64,000 nucleotides of DNA from Odobenus rosmarus divergens (GCF_000321225.1 NW_004450585.1:1808010-1872009); one strand, 5' to 3'. Counted from the first letter of the stretch, positions 1 to 12,275 are shown. Notes: generated from the sequence alone by a model not told the origin. Made by a program: numbers and translations.

Positions 1-141
1 CTGGTGATGGGTATTAAAGAGGGCACAGTCTGCGTGGAGCACTGGGTGTTATGCACAAACAATGAATCATGGAACACTACATCAAGAACTAATGATGTAA
101 TGTATGGTGATTTACATAACAATAAAAAAATTTAAAAAAAA
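1..141 (+). mobile_element. Young carnivore LINE-1 3' UTR end
   Basis: The last part of a carnivore L1 3' UTR, recognised from the phrases gatgggtattaaagagggca and gcactgggtgttatgcacaa, ending in an A-rich tail. The left part lies outside the window, so length and target-site duplication cannot be seen. It is nearly identical to the stub at 52458-52674, which suggests both come from a recent L1 subfamily. It ends exactly where the ORF2 tail of another L1 begins. Confidence 0.85.
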
Positions 142-1206
142 GAAAACAAATGGCCAACAGACACATGGAAAAATGCTCAACATCATCTGTTATCAGGGAA
201 ATACAAATCAAAACCACAATGAGTCTCCACCTTATGCCAGTCAGAATTGCTAAAATTAACAAGACAGGAAACAACAAATGTTGACAAGGATGTTGAGAAA
301 GGGGAACCCTCCTACACTGTTGGTGGGAATGCAAGCTGGTACAGCCACACTGGAAAACACTATGGAGGTTCCTCAAGAAGTTAAAAATAGAGGGGCTCCT
401 GGGTGGCTCAGTCAGTTAAGCGTCTGCCTTCGGCTCAGGTCATGATCCCAGAGTCCCAGGATCGAGCCCCAAATCAGGCTCCCTGCTCAGCGGGGAATTT
501 GCTTCTCTCTCTGCCCCTCCACTGCTTGTGCTTTCTTTCTGTCATTCTCTCTTTCTCTCAAATAAATAAATAAAATCTTAAAAAAAAAGAAGTTAAAAAT
601 AGAGCTACCCTACAACCCAGCAATTGCACTACTAGGTATTTACACCAAAGATACAGATGTAGTGAAAAAAGAGGCATCTGCTCCCCAATGTTCATAGCAG
701 CAATGTCCACAATAGCCAAAATGTGGAAGGAGCCAAGATGACCTTCAACAGATGAATGTATAAAGGAGATGTGGTATATATACAATGGAATATTACTCAG
801 CCAGCAGAAAGGATGAATACTTAGCATTTACATCGACATGGATGTAACTGGAGGGTATTATGCTAAGTGAAATAAGTCAATCAGAGAAAGACAATTTTCA
901 TATGGTTTCACTCATATGTGGAATATAAGAAATAATGCAGAGTACCATAAGGGAAGGGAGTGAAAACTGAATGGGAAAAAATCAGAGAGGGAGACAAACC
1001 ATAAGAGAATCTTAACTATGGGAAACAAACTGGGGGTTGGTGAATGGGAGGTGGGTGAGGGGATGGGGTAACTGGGTGATGGGCATTAAGGAGGGCACAT
1101 GATGTGATGAGCACTGGGTGTTATACGCAACTGGTGAATCATTGAACACTGTATCAAAAAGTAATGATGTACTATATGTTGGCTAATTAAATTTAAATAA
1201 AAAAAA
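142..1206 (+). mobile_element. LINE-1 3' end: ORF2 tail plus 3' UTR, split by a SINE
   Basis: Sense-strand L1 beginning in the distal ORF2 (tggccaacagacac, then the region meaning 'caaaaccacaatgag'), running through the typical ORF2 end (aatggaatattactcagcca, gctaagtgaaataagtca) and the carnivore 3' UTR (gggcattaaggagggcac, gggtgttatacgcaactgg) to an A-rich tail near 1200. A SINE interrupts it at 391-587. The reading frame has stops and indels, so it is dead. It is a different, somewhat older subfamily than the stub at 1-141. Confidence 0.85.
391..587 (+). mobile_element. CAN-SINE (tRNA-Lys-derived) with perfect target-site duplication
   Basis: Complete carnivore SINE: tRNA-like head (cctgggtggctcagtcagtt), CT-rich middle and aaataaataaataaaatctt tail. 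The 15-base direct repeat agaagttaaaaatag stands at 376-390 and 588-602 without mismatch, showing L1-driven insertion into the ORF2 tail of the host L1 after that L1 was in place. Confidence 0.95.
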
Positions 1207-2033
1207 GACATGCAGATGGCCAACAGATACAAAAAAAGACGCTCAACATCAATCATCACCAGGAAAATGCAAATCAAAACCACAATGAGAAATCACTTCA
1301 CACCTGTCAGAATGGATAAAAGCAAAAACACAGAAACAAGTGTTGGTGAGGATGTGGAGAAAAAGGAACCCTCATGTGCTGTTGGTAGGAGTGCAAGCTG
1401 ATGAAGCTACATGATAAATAGTATTGAAGTTGCTCAATAAATTAAAAATAGAACTGTCATATGATCCAGTAATCACACTACTGAGTATTTATCCAAAGAA
1501 TATAAAACACAAATTTGGAAGGATATATGCCTATATAAACCCCTATGTTTATAGCAGCATTATCAACAATAGCCATATTATGGAAAGAACCCAAATGTCC
1601 ATCAACTGATGACTGGATAAAGGAGATGTGGGACATATATACAATGAGATATTAGCCACAAAAAAGAATGAAACTTGCCATTTGCGATGACATGTGTAGA
1701 GCTAGAGTGTATTATGCTAAGTGAATAAGTCAGTCAGAGAAAGACAAACACCCGATAATTTCACTCCTATGTAGAACTTAAGACACAAAACAAACGAACA
1801 AGGGAACAAGAGACTAACAAAAGAAATCCAGACTCTTAAGTATAGAGAAAACAGATGGTTCCCAAAGGAGAGGTGGGTGAGGGGGTGGGTGAAATATGTA
1901 AAGAGGAGTAAAAGTACAGTTATGATGAGCACTGACCAATGTATAGAATTGCTGAATCACTACATTATACACCTGGAACTGATACAGCACTGTAGGTTAA
2001 CTATACTGGAATTAAAATTTTACAAAAAAATTT
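1207..2033 (+). mobile_element. Older LINE-1 3' end (L1MA-like)
   Basis: A second, more diverged ORF2 tail and 3' UTR in the same orientation. It opens at the same ORF2 point as the L1 before it (atggccaacagatac) and ends with the old 3' UTR motif aatgtatagaattgctgaat and ctatactggaattaaaattt. Frames are broken. Its 3' terminus matches the L1MA group as I remember it. Confidence 0.75.
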
Positions 2034-2275
2034 CAAAAGGAATGAACCTTAATGTAATCTATGCACTTCAGGTGATAATGATGTGTCGTTGGAGGTTCAT
2101 CAATTCTCACAAATGTACCACTCTGGTGGGTGATACTGATTGTGGGGAAGGGTGTATGTGTGTGTGTAAACACCAAGGAATATATAGAAGTTCTCTGCAC
2201 TTCCTGCTCAATTTTGCTATGAACCTAAACGTGCTCTAAAAAGTAAATTTTATTAATTAAAAAAAGGTAAAAGTC
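2034..2275 (+). mobile_element. Old LINE-1 3' UTR (L1MB-like)
   Basis: The stretch with gataatgatgtgtcgttgg, aatgtaccactctggtgggt and ctcaattttgctatgaacct matches the 3' terminal region of an older mammalian L1 (L1MB type, from memory), ending in an A-rich tail near 2265. It is likely the host into which the preceding L1 was inserted. Confidence 0.6.
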
Positions 2276-2655
2276 AAGAGGTTTTGAAAAATTAATAGGA
2301 AAAACCTATCCTTAACTTACTGTCAAGCAACCTGGTTAAAATGTAAATCTAACTATATCATTCCCCTGCAAAAACCCACCAAGTACTCCCCCACTGCTTA
2401 CCTGAACATGTGTGGTATGTTTATCCTTGGTGGCACCTGAGATGATTTTAAGCACTATATGGATAACTGTTCTCTAAATTTTTAACTGTAATGCATTTAT
2501 TGCAGAGTGTATTTAAAAAATATAACTAGCATAACAAAAAAAATGTAGAAGCTGAATAATCATTTGCTGATTTTGATAATGTGGTTGTTTATCTCTATGT
2601 AATAGTATCCTGCTCATTCCTCTATACAGGAGTATACTATTACTATTATATTACT
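2276..2655. other. Unassigned AT-rich stretch
   Basis: No gene and no repeat that I can name with confidence. The phrase near 2355-2395 (atcattcccctgcaaaaacc) faintly recalls L2 but is too short to claim. Confidence 0.4.
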
Positions 2656-2757
2656 GTTCAATGATTCACCAGTTGCGTATAACACCCGGTGCTCATCACA
2701 TCATGGGCCCTCCTTATAACTTCCCATTCAGTTTTCACTCCCTTCCTTTAACAACTC
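2656..2757 (-). mobile_element. Antisense LINE-1 3' UTR scrap with internal deletion
   Basis: Reverse complement of the carnivore L1 3' UTR: atgattcaccagttgcgtat and aacacccggtgctcatcaca, followed directly by ttcccattcagttttcactc. In the copy at 950-1150 these two blocks are about 110 bases further apart, so this scrap carries an internal deletion. Confidence 0.7.
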
Positions 2758-4180
2758 AATTTCTTGTATACCATTCTTTTTCTTCCATTATTATCCACTG
2801 TAAAATTAGAGGTATTTTCTGCTATTGGGGAAGAATTTTAAGCACTTGAATGTTACGGCAGTTAACATTTTTAAAAGATCTAGTTCACAGACTAAGTTCC
2901 TAAATATGACATAAAATGTTTTATGGTACTCAAAATATTTAAAAATGATTTAAAATAATCATAAAATAAGCATAGCTGTAAGTAAAATATATTAGAGTAA
3001 TAGAAAATAGAGCTCTCTTATACCTGGTGAAATCAAATTAAAATTAAAACTTTTTCACCAGGCTTTTACAACTCAGTGCTTTAAAGAAATTATATATAAC
3101 ATAATTATTTTTATTTACCTTTTTATCTTTTTTATAGTTTAAACATCTCTTGAATTTATTGGCCTTTTTCTAATTGGTTTAACTGTAATACTATACATTG
3201 TTATGCAGCCATAGCTTAATTTTTCCCTTGGCCTGGAAAGATGGTAGCTGCTAAAAAAATGGTCTAACATTTCAAATCTTTGAAATGAAGGCCCTCCCCA
3301 GTGTTGGGAAAGAATAGGAAATGACAGAAATATTTCTCTTCTTTCCCTACATGATTGTATTGTTACATAAGAGAAGATTCTATTAATCTAGGACTATGAA
3401 ATTATTACTAACTGAGACTGGCAAAGTACTGCCTGGTCTTGGAAAATAAATGGTTACAGAATGTTTCATGAACCACGGTAAGAGTGCTAGGAACTTCAAA
3501 AAGAGCTGAAGCTGGAGCAATCACATAACCTAGAATCTCTTGAGGCCAAGGAGTTGAGTCTTACAAAATGAGTAATCTGTTAATTCCTCAGGTTCACAAC
3601 TAGAATACATGATTTTCATTTAATAAGTAATGCTTACTTTTTACTTCTTATTCAACTTATACCTTGGGGCCTGTGTCACTATTCTTCTGTGTACGCACAA
3701 AATTACACCAGCAGAAACTTAATCAGTGTCCTCTCCTTATCCTCAGCACATAGCCACATGTCTGCTACAAAATAGACTAAAATAAATAATATCCTTAAAT
3801 ATAAACTTATTTCAGTTTTAAATCTGTCAATTTTATACATATCTTGTTTCTGTCTTATTAAGGTGCAACAATTGGTAACATTGCTGTTTATATACTCATA
3901 CCTGTGAGTATGGTAAGAGTCTCTACCATGTGCATACATCTACTAGGCATGCACATATTATTTAGGCAATATAGAAATCTTTTGATAGAAGTCACAACTG
4001 TCATCCAGAACATTTCATTGATGTTTTAATGCTTATGCTTACATAAACTACACAGAATATACTTTCTTCATTTTCCATTACATTTATTTTATGTAGTATA
4101 CCTCTTTTCTTTGTCACAGCCCAGTTTTTGAAGCACTCCATTATTACAGTTCTCCAGTTGTGCCTTTCTTTTATCATGCG
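2758..4180. other. Unassigned AT-rich sequence
   Basis: About 1.4 kb without a recognisable gene or repeat. Open frames are short, lack homology that I recognise and look like chance. Confidence 0.4.
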
Positions 4181-4189
4181 CTGAATCCC

Positions 4190-4730
4190 AAAGTAATAAT
4201 TCCTGATGTGATAGATTTAAGTCCCAGGCCTTCATCCCTCCCTTTACCTGCTCCCTTTGCCATGTGACTTTGCAGTCTCTTCCACTAGAGGTTGGAATGT
4301 ACTTCATCTTGATTTTGGACTTAGCCATGAGACTTGTATTAGCCCAAAAAATGTAGCAGAGGTGATAATTTGCCAATTCTGACCCTAGGCTGGAAGAGAC
4401 ATTGTTTGTTTCTGCTTGCTTTCCAGATTTCCCCCGTTGCCATGAAAAGTAATTCTCTTGGGTAGCTGGTGCCCCTCAGCTTGAGCCCCAAAGTGAATAC
4501 AACTGGATTCAGAATGAATTCAACCCACATCAAAGAGCCAAGTCCAGCCAGGTCTATACCATGAAGCAGACCAACCCAATAAAGCCCCATCTACATCAGC
4601 TAACCTCAGCCACACTGTGGAAGTGTAAGAAAAAATGGACGAATATTGTTTAAAGCCACTGAATTGTGTATGTTATGCTGCAGCACTATGGTTGATATAG
4701 CTCTTGATACATGCATTCGGTAGACTTCCC
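4190..4730 (+). mobile_element. Old LTR-like element (ERVL-MaLR type), solo
   Basis: The order of phrases (ccatgtgacttt, later cagccaggtctatacc, gctaacctcagccacactg, and the end tttaaagccactgaattgtg ... tgctgcagca) fits a mammalian MaLR/ERVL long terminal repeat read in the sense direction. No internal retroviral genes are present. The family assignment is from memory. Confidence 0.45.
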
Positions 4731-4734
4731 ACAA

Positions 4735-5040
4735 GCTAACTAGCTTCTATTTAGTGAGAACTGTAGGGCTGGAATGAGTATTGAAGAAGCCAGAGCAGTT
4801 GTGGAGGTATTGTGTTTCTGCAGCTGCTAAAGCTGCTGGTCCCATAAGAGTTGAGATGCAGGAAGCAGCAACAGGTGAATTTCCATGTAACAATCTCTTG
4901 GTATGGTTCAGTATTACTAGCTTGGTGGCAGTCAAGTCTGGTACACTGGCCTTCCCAGTAATCCTGTAAGCTAATCAATACCCTGAAATAAATACTTTTC
5001 CATTAATTAACTATAATAGATTATGTTGCCTGCAACTAAA
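4735..5040 (+). mobile_element. Possible second LTR-like segment
   Basis: Directly after the LTR-like element. The end, with gtaatcctgtaagctaatca, a polyadenylation-like aaataaatac at about 4987, and gattatgttgcctgcaacta, resembles the 3' part of another old LTR. It could equally be unrelated unique sequence. Confidence 0.3.
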
Positions 5041-5282
5041 TCTTAAATTAAGGCAATAATTGTCTTACTTTTACTTTTTTTTTTAAATGGGTTAACAAGT
5101 TTTAATGATAACAGTAGAATAAATTGAGTTAGAGCCTACTGACATTAAGGAATAATAAGAGAATAATTTAAGAGCTATATGCTAACAAAGTTGACAAATT
5201 AAAATCAAAAGTTAAATTGTGATTTGGGCATTTTTGTCTTTTTTTTTTTTCCTGTTTAACTTCTATTCTTTTTAGGTAGTGA

Positions 5283-5470
5283 AAAACCAGACAGATAACC
5301 AGAATTCAAGGCCCAACTGTACTTTTTATCAATTATTCAGTCTTGGATAGGTTATATAATCTCCTAAAGCCCTAGTTTCCTCATTGGTAAAATGTGGAAA
5401 ACAGCTAACACTTACTGCTAAGAAGCATTATTATGAATAACAAATTATATTATTAAGAGTTACTTTAAAT
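5283..5470 (+). mobile_element. MIR SINE relic
   Basis: The core phrases of the mammalian-wide interspersed repeat are visible in diverged form: cccaactgtactttttatc, agtcttggataggttatata, and the hallmark tagtttcctcattggtaaaa tgtgg. Confidence 0.6.
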
Positions 5471-6385
5471 GCCTTTAAACAATGTCAGGCTACATAAATG
5501 CATGTATATATTTACATATTCACATATTCAAATATATGTGGGTATGCTTTATGGTCACTATCAGCTCAAAAGCACTGAATAAAAAAGTGACCCATGGGTT
5601 TATTTCTGTTTCAATACTGTTTCCAATTAGAACTTCCCATCGCAGTTTATGATCTCATCTACCAAGTGCTTTATTCTTGCTTTTTGCTTTTAGACCATGG
5701 AAAGGGTATTATCACTAAACATGGTACAAAACATAAATCATTCACCAGGAAACAGTTAATGTCCATGATATTTAATGTTAATCTTCTTCTCAGTTTACCA
5801 TAACAGAGCATTTAATAGCGATTGAGCTTCTAAATGTGTGGTTATAATCACATTTATTAAATAATCTATAAGTGCTCACTTAACAATAGAAAAAAAATAC
5901 ATGCTTGATTTAGAAGAAATGAGAAAAAAGTCATGTATAACGAAACACTGTGTGAGTGATTTTAGGTTATAAAAAGAAAACCTCAGAGTTGATTTTTGAT
6001 TTCCTTGTTAATAGTCACTTTTCTCCGATAGTAAATGTCTACAAATGGCTGAAATTAATAGTTAAGCAAAATGTGGTATCTTGTGAATACACATAGGAAA
6101 ATAGTTTTGGAGACCTCAAGACATAAACTGCTCATATGTAACTGAGAGAGAATAATATTTTTACTCTTTTATCTCATTTATGTAACTTTCTAGAACAGAA
6201 GCATATTAATGGCAATAATTTTCAGCTTAGTGACACTGGAATCCATTTGAAATGCTTTCTGTAGGAAGGTGGTGACTAGAAACAAAAATATACTGCTTTC
6301 TTACCAGGAGAGCTGCAGCCAAGTGTGAGAATGATGTCATCACCCTGCTAATTGTTAGCCCAGTGTCAAATGCCTAGTGATTACT
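5471..6385. other. Unassigned AT-rich sequence
   Basis: About 0.9 kb in which I see no gene and no nameable repeat. Confidence 0.4.
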
Positions 6386-6845
6386 CATTCAACCAACATC
6401 TAGTGAGCCTTAGTCCATGCCTCTAGCACGTAAGTGTTAAAGGAAGAGTAGAATTAAGTAGATGAGGTTCATGCTCCAAGGTAGCGTACACTCCAGTAGG
6501 CAGAGAAAGACAGGACAAATGTAAATAAGTAAATAAAAGTTTAGATAGTGAAACATATTTTGAAGAAAATAAAGTCAGCAATCGCAACAGAGAGTAGGGT
6601 AGCAAGTAACTGGGCAAGTAGGTAGGGCAGTCAGGGTGGGAGGGTGGTATTTGACATAAGATGAATAACTATGGAAGATATATAGCACATTTTATTTATT
6701 TTCTACTCTAGAAAGAGCTCTCCAGAGGGAAGACTTAAGAACTGACTAAAACCAATTTCACAGAAATGTGGCCAAGATTTAGACAGGCGTATGAGGAAGG
6801 AGAGCTGGAAATAAATAAGGACATTTAAGGAGTAGGTATAAATGT
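6386..6845 (-). mobile_element. L2 LINE relic, antisense
   Basis: Begins like the reverse of an L2 3' end (attcaaccaacatctagtga, ... ttcatgctccaaggtagcgt acactccag) and continues with the purine-rich antisense body. Strongly diverged; the right edge is uncertain. Confidence 0.45.
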
Positions 6846-6864
6846 CTAAATTCTGATATTTGCA

Positions 6865-6985
6865 CAAATATGCTGGGGCTCTGGAGTCCGATAGACCTGA
6901 ATTTAGATGTCTCTGAGGCCATCGGCAGAGTGGCCTTGGACAAGTCACTTCATCTCTGACAGTACCTACCTCCTACACTTAGATT
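6865..6985 (+). mobile_element. MIR SINE relic
   Basis: Shows ctctggagtccgatagacct gaatt and the hallmark ttggacaagtcacttcatct ctgacagtacctacctc, matching the MIR core in sense direction; truncated on the right. Confidence 0.65.
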
Positions 6986-8198
6986 CCAGGAGAGACATTC
7001 TTAACCTTCTTACAAGATGAAAAACACTTCAGCATACAAAATAACAGAGCAGTTTGCAAATGCCTCCGCCACTGAAAAAAAATTAGGAGGCACAAAGTAG
7101 AAAATCCTAAGGTTAATTAATTAAGTTTTCAACAAAAAGCAAGCCATGAGCAAGATTTAGATTTTATACGGGAATCAAGAAGAAACTCAAATAGAGGCAA
7201 TGGAGTGCACTTTCCCTGTGGACTTCCTTCTGTCACAGCTTTGGGTTTATCTGCCATAATATCATACTCTTACATCTAATGGCCCTTGTTCCATGAACTA
7301 CCCATTAAGAACACTAGCAGATGTTGGGAAATGCAGGCATTTCCCATTCAATTTCACCTCATGTTGTTAACAGCCTTTTATTTTACTCTTAACTAAAAAA
7401 TAGCTTGTTATTATTTGAACAATTGGACCTCAAGACATCTTTTCAGTCAGCTCATATGCGTTTATACTTTAAAAAAAAGCAGGTAGCCTTAATTTTGCAA
7501 TACCACATAACACAATAAATTCTAGCTATTTTATATTCTGCCTCATGTATCTTTAACATAGCCTATAGCAAAGCTTCAGTTGCAAGATCACTGTAGCTAA
7601 TGAAAATATATGACTCGGCAAAAGTTTTAGAAACCATATTCATCTGCAGCTCTAGAATATAGGGAGAAAAACATTGTTTTTTACTTTTAAAATTAGGAAA
7701 ATTTAATCTGCAAGTCACTTAAGAAGAAAACAAATGCCATTTGGAAAGTTTTGTTAAAAAAAAATGATTTGCAACATTGTTGGAAATACCTTCCAAATAT
7801 ACTTGTTAACATCTTCCCAGAGTACCCCACTGATAACTTTCCAGTAGACTGAAATGAAAGTTTTCAAAACACAAATTCAAAAGCAAGGAATTATTTCAAT
7901 CCTGTTACATAATTACTGGGTAACAATTATGAGTAAAGCAGGGCTCCAGAGGACAGAGGATGAGTAAGTACTCTCAGGGAGCTGACAATCAAGGTGAGAA
8001 AGCAGAAAGATGATGCAGAAATAGCAAACCTATTCGTCATCCCCAGAAAGCCCCTTAGGAACAATATTGCCATTTTATTTGCTTCCCTTTCTCTGAGGGA
8101 GGTGTGACAATGAAGTCACCTGAGACGGAGTTCTTTCAACTTTAAAGTGCCTCAGACAAAAGAGTGAAGAAACTCTAGCCAACGGCTTGAGTCCAATC
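6986..8198. other. Unassigned sequence
   Basis: About 1.2 kb with no gene. A short stretch at 7930-8000 (tctcagggagctgacaatca) is reminiscent of antisense L2, too weak to claim. Confidence 0.4.
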
Positions 8199-8214
8199 TA
8201 AAAACTTAGGTCTT

Positions 8215-8430
8215 GCGGAGCCTGGGTGGCTCAGTCGGTTAAGCATTTGCCTTAGATTCAGGTCATGATCCCAAGGTCCTGGGATCCAGCCCCGCATTGG
8301 GCTCCCTGCTCGGCCAAAAGCCTGCTTCTGCCTCTCCCTCTGCCTGCCGCTCCCCCTGCTTGTGCTCTCTCTCTCTCTTCCTCTCTCTCTGTCAAATAAA
8401 TAAATAAAATCTTTTAAAAAAATTAAAAAT
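8215..8430 (+). mobile_element. CAN-SINE
   Basis: Complete carnivore SINE with a long (CT)n block and A-rich tail. Direct repeats aaaacttaggtctt (8201-8214) and aaaacctaggtctt (8431-8444) differ at one base, so it is older than copies with perfect repeats. Confidence 0.95.
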
Positions 8431-8702
8431 AAAACCTAGGTCTTTGGACCACTGTGCCTTTCTAAAAACCTTATCAATGTGTCAACCTTTTCTGCCTGTC
8501 TGGGGAACTTTCAACAGGTGGAGCCTTTAAAATGACTCTGACTCTCTGGGACTTAAAACCAGAGAAGTGGTTGCAAGGCTACTTCTCAGTTTTAGGGGGT
8601 ACACATACACTTGAAAACCTGGACTTCTCCACATACATATAACACCCACTGCAAAGGCCATGGCCAACACCTTCACTCAGTTTCCCACTCAACACCATCT
8701 TT

Positions 8703-8950
8703 ACTTTTATTGAGGTATAATTTTCCCCCAAATCATACCTTTTTTAAGTGTATGATTTGATGAGTTTTGACAAATTTGTACACCTGGTTAACTATCATCA
8801 CATAGGGGTACAGAATATTTCTGTCTTTGATCACTTGTTCTATTCTCTTCCCAGGATAAATCACTAGAAGCTGGAGTGTGGAGTGAGAATCACATACATT
8901 TTTAAAAGCTTTCAAAATATATCACCAAATTACCTTCCAGAAAATTGTTA
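8703..8950 (-). mobile_element. Old LINE-1 3' end relic, antisense
   Basis: ttattgaggtataattttcc, tatgatttgatgagttttga caaatttgtacacctg is the reverse of an old L1 3' UTR. The end (caccaaattaccttccagaa) may continue it after a gap. Confidence 0.5.
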
Positions 8951-9141
8951 GAATCAGCCCTGCTCTCAGTCCTGTGAAAGCTAAATTTAGATAAGAGGTC
9001 ACTGCCCTATTGCCAGTAATGTTGTCCCTTCCAATAAGATCTGAATTTTGATTAAAATGAATAAAAGGACATGTAACAGGGATTTTTTTTTTTTTGCTTT
9101 GATAATTGATGTCATCAAATCATTGTAGAAGTGGAATCCTT

Positions 9142-9350
9142 CTTTTTTTATTTTTAAATATTTTATTTATTTATTTGAGAGAGAGAGCATGAGCAAGATA
9201 GAGAGCACAAGTGAGAGAGAGAGAGCACAAGCTGGGGGGAGAGGGACAAGCAGACTCCCCACTGAGCCAGGAGCCCAACACAGAACTCGATCACAGGACC
9301 CTCCTGAGCAGAAGGCAGATGCTTAACTGACTGAGTCACCCAGATGCCCC
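9142..9350 (-). mobile_element. CAN-SINE, antisense, perfect target-site duplication
   Basis: Reverse-oriented SINE (tttatttatttgagagagag at left, gactgagtcacccagatgcc at right). The 16-base repeat tagaagtggaatcctt is at 9126-9141 and 9351-9366 without mismatch. It forms an inverted pair with the SINE about 700 bases to the left. Confidence 0.95.
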
Positions 9351-9527
9351 TAGAAGTGGAATCCTTAAGAGCAAATTAAAAGCATGCTAGGAAGAGAAGC
9401 TGTTGGTATGTTTTTAAGAGATGGCAATTTGATAGAACAGTTTTAAATGACCCTTTTGTTCAACAATAGAAAAACTATAATTGAGATAACATTTACATGT
9501 GAGAATTTTATCTTGCAACAATGCTAT

Positions 9528-9705
9528 TCCAGAGGTAGTCCATAGGCATGTAGCATCAGCATCACAAGGGAACTTGCAAGGGATGCAAATTCTCGGGCCT
9601 CACAACAGACCTCCTAAACAGAAACGCTGGGCTTCAGGCCTCTCGGTCTGTGTTTTAAAAAGCTCTCTGGTTGATTCTGAGGCATCTTCAAGTGTGAAAA
9701 GGATG
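9528..9705 (+). mobile_element. MER5A-like hAT-Charlie DNA transposon relic
   Basis: Phrases agcatcagcatcac, gatgcaaattctcgggcctc, ctgtgttttaaaaagctctc and gattctgaggcatcttcaag follow the MER5A consensus in order. Non-autonomous and ancient; the terminal bases are worn. Confidence 0.75.
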
Positions 9706-9889
9706 GTCTTAGAGGACCTTTTTTAAAGAGAAAAACATTAAAATCCTTTGTAACACTCAGGAGTAAATCTAGCATTTATTAATCACTACATATAATTTCC
9801 AGCCTTTCTTAACCTTTTAGATCTCGGTCTCTTATCTGCCTAATGTGGTTGAGATTATTCCTACAGATTCTTTCCAGATTTAAAAATTC

Positions 9890-10440
9890 ATGATTGCCAT
9901 GTGCAAAATTCTGAATTTGGGACTATGGAAGATATAAAGAAGTCATGAGTCATGATCACTGACTTCAGAAAACTCACCATTTTGTTGAGTAGGCATAACA
10001 GAGAGGCCCTGTTGGTAACTGAAGTGAGTGACACAGACAGTAAGCCATATAGGCACAGAGGACATGGGCATTACTGAGGGTTTTTATGGGCAGTTTGGGC
10101 TCCTTTAAGAAGACGCAATTTGAGGTGGGCATCAAAGTTAGGTAGGCATCAAAAGTTGTATAAGTTTTGCTTAGGTGCAAGGAGATGAAGGAGGGCATTT
10201 CTGGCGAGAAAACAGCCAAACTGGATAAACTGTCTTTTAGGAAGAGCATGTAGCTGTTTGGCTATGTTGGAAACTGCGGGCAGGTGTATGGCTTCAGATG
10301 AGCCCATAAAGGAAAGCTGAGTCAGAAGGCTATTGGAGAGTGACATCCATTTTCTGGGTATTTTGTGTAAGCATGCAGTTCTTAAAAGTGGTTCTAAGGT
10401 CAGTAGAAAATGAGAATCCCCTTGTAGGATGGTCCAGCTA
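9890..10440 (-). mobile_element. L2 LINE relic, antisense
   Basis: Reads as the reverse complement of L2: 'gaaggagggcatttctggcg', 'gaagagcatgtagctg', 'agtgacatccattttctggg' are the diverged counterparts of the L2 phrases for '...cctttgcacatgctgttccc' and '...atcatgtcactcccc'. Open frames of about 95 codons inside are by-products of this repeat. Confidence 0.5.
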
Positions 10441-12085
10441 TGCAAATCAGATCACAAGGTCCATATTAAAAGAAAACCAAATCATTTAAGAATATGCATC
10501 CAGATATCTTTATAGCTGACTGGAGAAAAGTAGATTTGAACTATAATTATGTTTTAGAAAACCTTTGAAATGTACCTGCTTTCAGAACAATTAAACTTGA
10601 AAATTTGCATACTCCTGACAAAGAGAATTGTAGCTAATGTTTGGCATATTACTTGATAAAAGCTATGTTATGACCATGTTTTCTTGTGCAACTTAAAAAC
10701 CCAAGTATTTAATGATAAGCTAGTTTAATAAAATTTAAAAACCCTTTTGACACTGCTGTGGGATATTAGGCTAGCCATGTGAAAAAATTAGATTCAATAA
10801 CCTACACAAACTAAACAAGGTATACTTATCTCACACAATACTTAGGATTCTGTTTTTCTTCAGAGAAATTGCAATGAAATTAGAAGTATATGTAGGAAGG
10901 TCAGGAGAGTCTAATAAAATATCTAAGAACTATGCCTGTCTTACTAGTAAGAGAAGATGACGTTTTTATGCATAGGAATCTGATAAAGATTTTTTAACAC
11001 CAATTCAAATCAGTCTCACTGGTCTACTGATTGATAGCTGTAAGTCAGTAGTGGTTTGTTCAAATAACTTAGGAGTGTGAAAATGTTGCATTCAGTGATA
11101 ACTTTTACAAACTCTTCACCTCTCATGGGCATGATCTTTGCATCTAAAGGCAAAGGATAATATAAAAGTAGATGTAACTTAAAATATGAAGTAGTTTTTC
11201 ACTTTCAAGTATACTGAGTTTATGAAACTGGTCTATAAGGCTTATGATTAAGTATTGACAGTGCCATGAATCATAATCATGTAGTATATCCCACCACACT
11301 TTGTAGTGATCCTTGTTGGTGCTGGTGGTACAATTTAATACTTAAATAGTTTTTTTTTAAACTAAGGAGCTCAAGACATCCATGTAATTTTAATATATAA
11401 TAGTAATATCTGGAAAAAAACCGAACCATTCCAATTGCTACCTCGTAAATTGGGGGTTAAATAAAACAAAGTGTGTGGCTTTGTCTATGCACTATAGAGG
11501 TTTGACTACCATGTTCAAGTGAGTGCTTCACTGCCTCGACTGATGCTTTATTGAATTGATCATTGTGAAAACACCATTTTGCCTTTAGATAGTCATTTGT
11601 TGGCCTCCCCCAGGCAAAACCACTTTGCTTTTAATAGAACTTTGAACTAATAGAGTTTCTAAAGGTTTCTTTAAAAACCTCCCTATTATTTATGTCTATA
11701 AATAATAACAGTATTTATAACAGCTCTCTCTGAGCTGTTACCTCATTTTCCTGTCTAATAATGTGACATCTGACATATTTATTTAAAAGGAAAAGTGACC
11801 AAGAATTAATCCGTTGTAAACCACCAGCACTTGAACAACTTTGCAAATACATGGCATTATGTAACAATTTCCTAATAACTTCTCTCCATAGAATACCTAT
11901 TTTAAGCACAGAGTAAACAAAACTTAGCTCTAAAATATTTCTCAGATATATTTATGACAACTTCCACTAACAGCAATATCCATTTCACTATTTTACCTCA
12001 GAGTTGTACATTAAAACTTCAGTAAAATAGAAAATAGTAGGTAGGATGATAGCTTTTGCAGATGAAACTTTAAAAAATTAAACTA
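10441..12085. other. Unassigned AT-rich sequence
   Basis: About 1.6 kb with no recognisable gene, RNA or repeat. Confidence 0.4.
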
Positions 12086-12260
12086 GGGGCGCCTGGGTGG
12101 CTCAGTCGTTAAGCGTCTGCCTTCGTCTCAGGTCGTGATCCCAGGGTCCTGGGATCGAGCCCCACATCGGGCTCCCTGCTCGGCGGGAAGCCTGCTTCTC
12201 CCTCTGCCTCTGCCCCTTCCCCCTCACTCGTGCGCTCTTTCCCAAATAAATAAATAATTA
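12086..12260 (+). mobile_element. CAN-SINE, shortened CT block
   Basis: Sense SINE with a well preserved head (ggggcgcctgggtggctcag) and a short CT region. Direct repeats aaaaaattaaacta and aaaaaattaaaacta flank it; the A-run makes the exact edges ambiguous by a base or two. Confidence 0.93.
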
Positions 12261-12275
12261 AAAAAATTAAAACTA

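Noticed and set aside
391..460. SINE heads as possible tRNA genes
   Set aside because: The tRNA-like part is the promoter of CAN-SINEs; no intact cloverleaf or acceptor stem, and a SINE body follows in every case.
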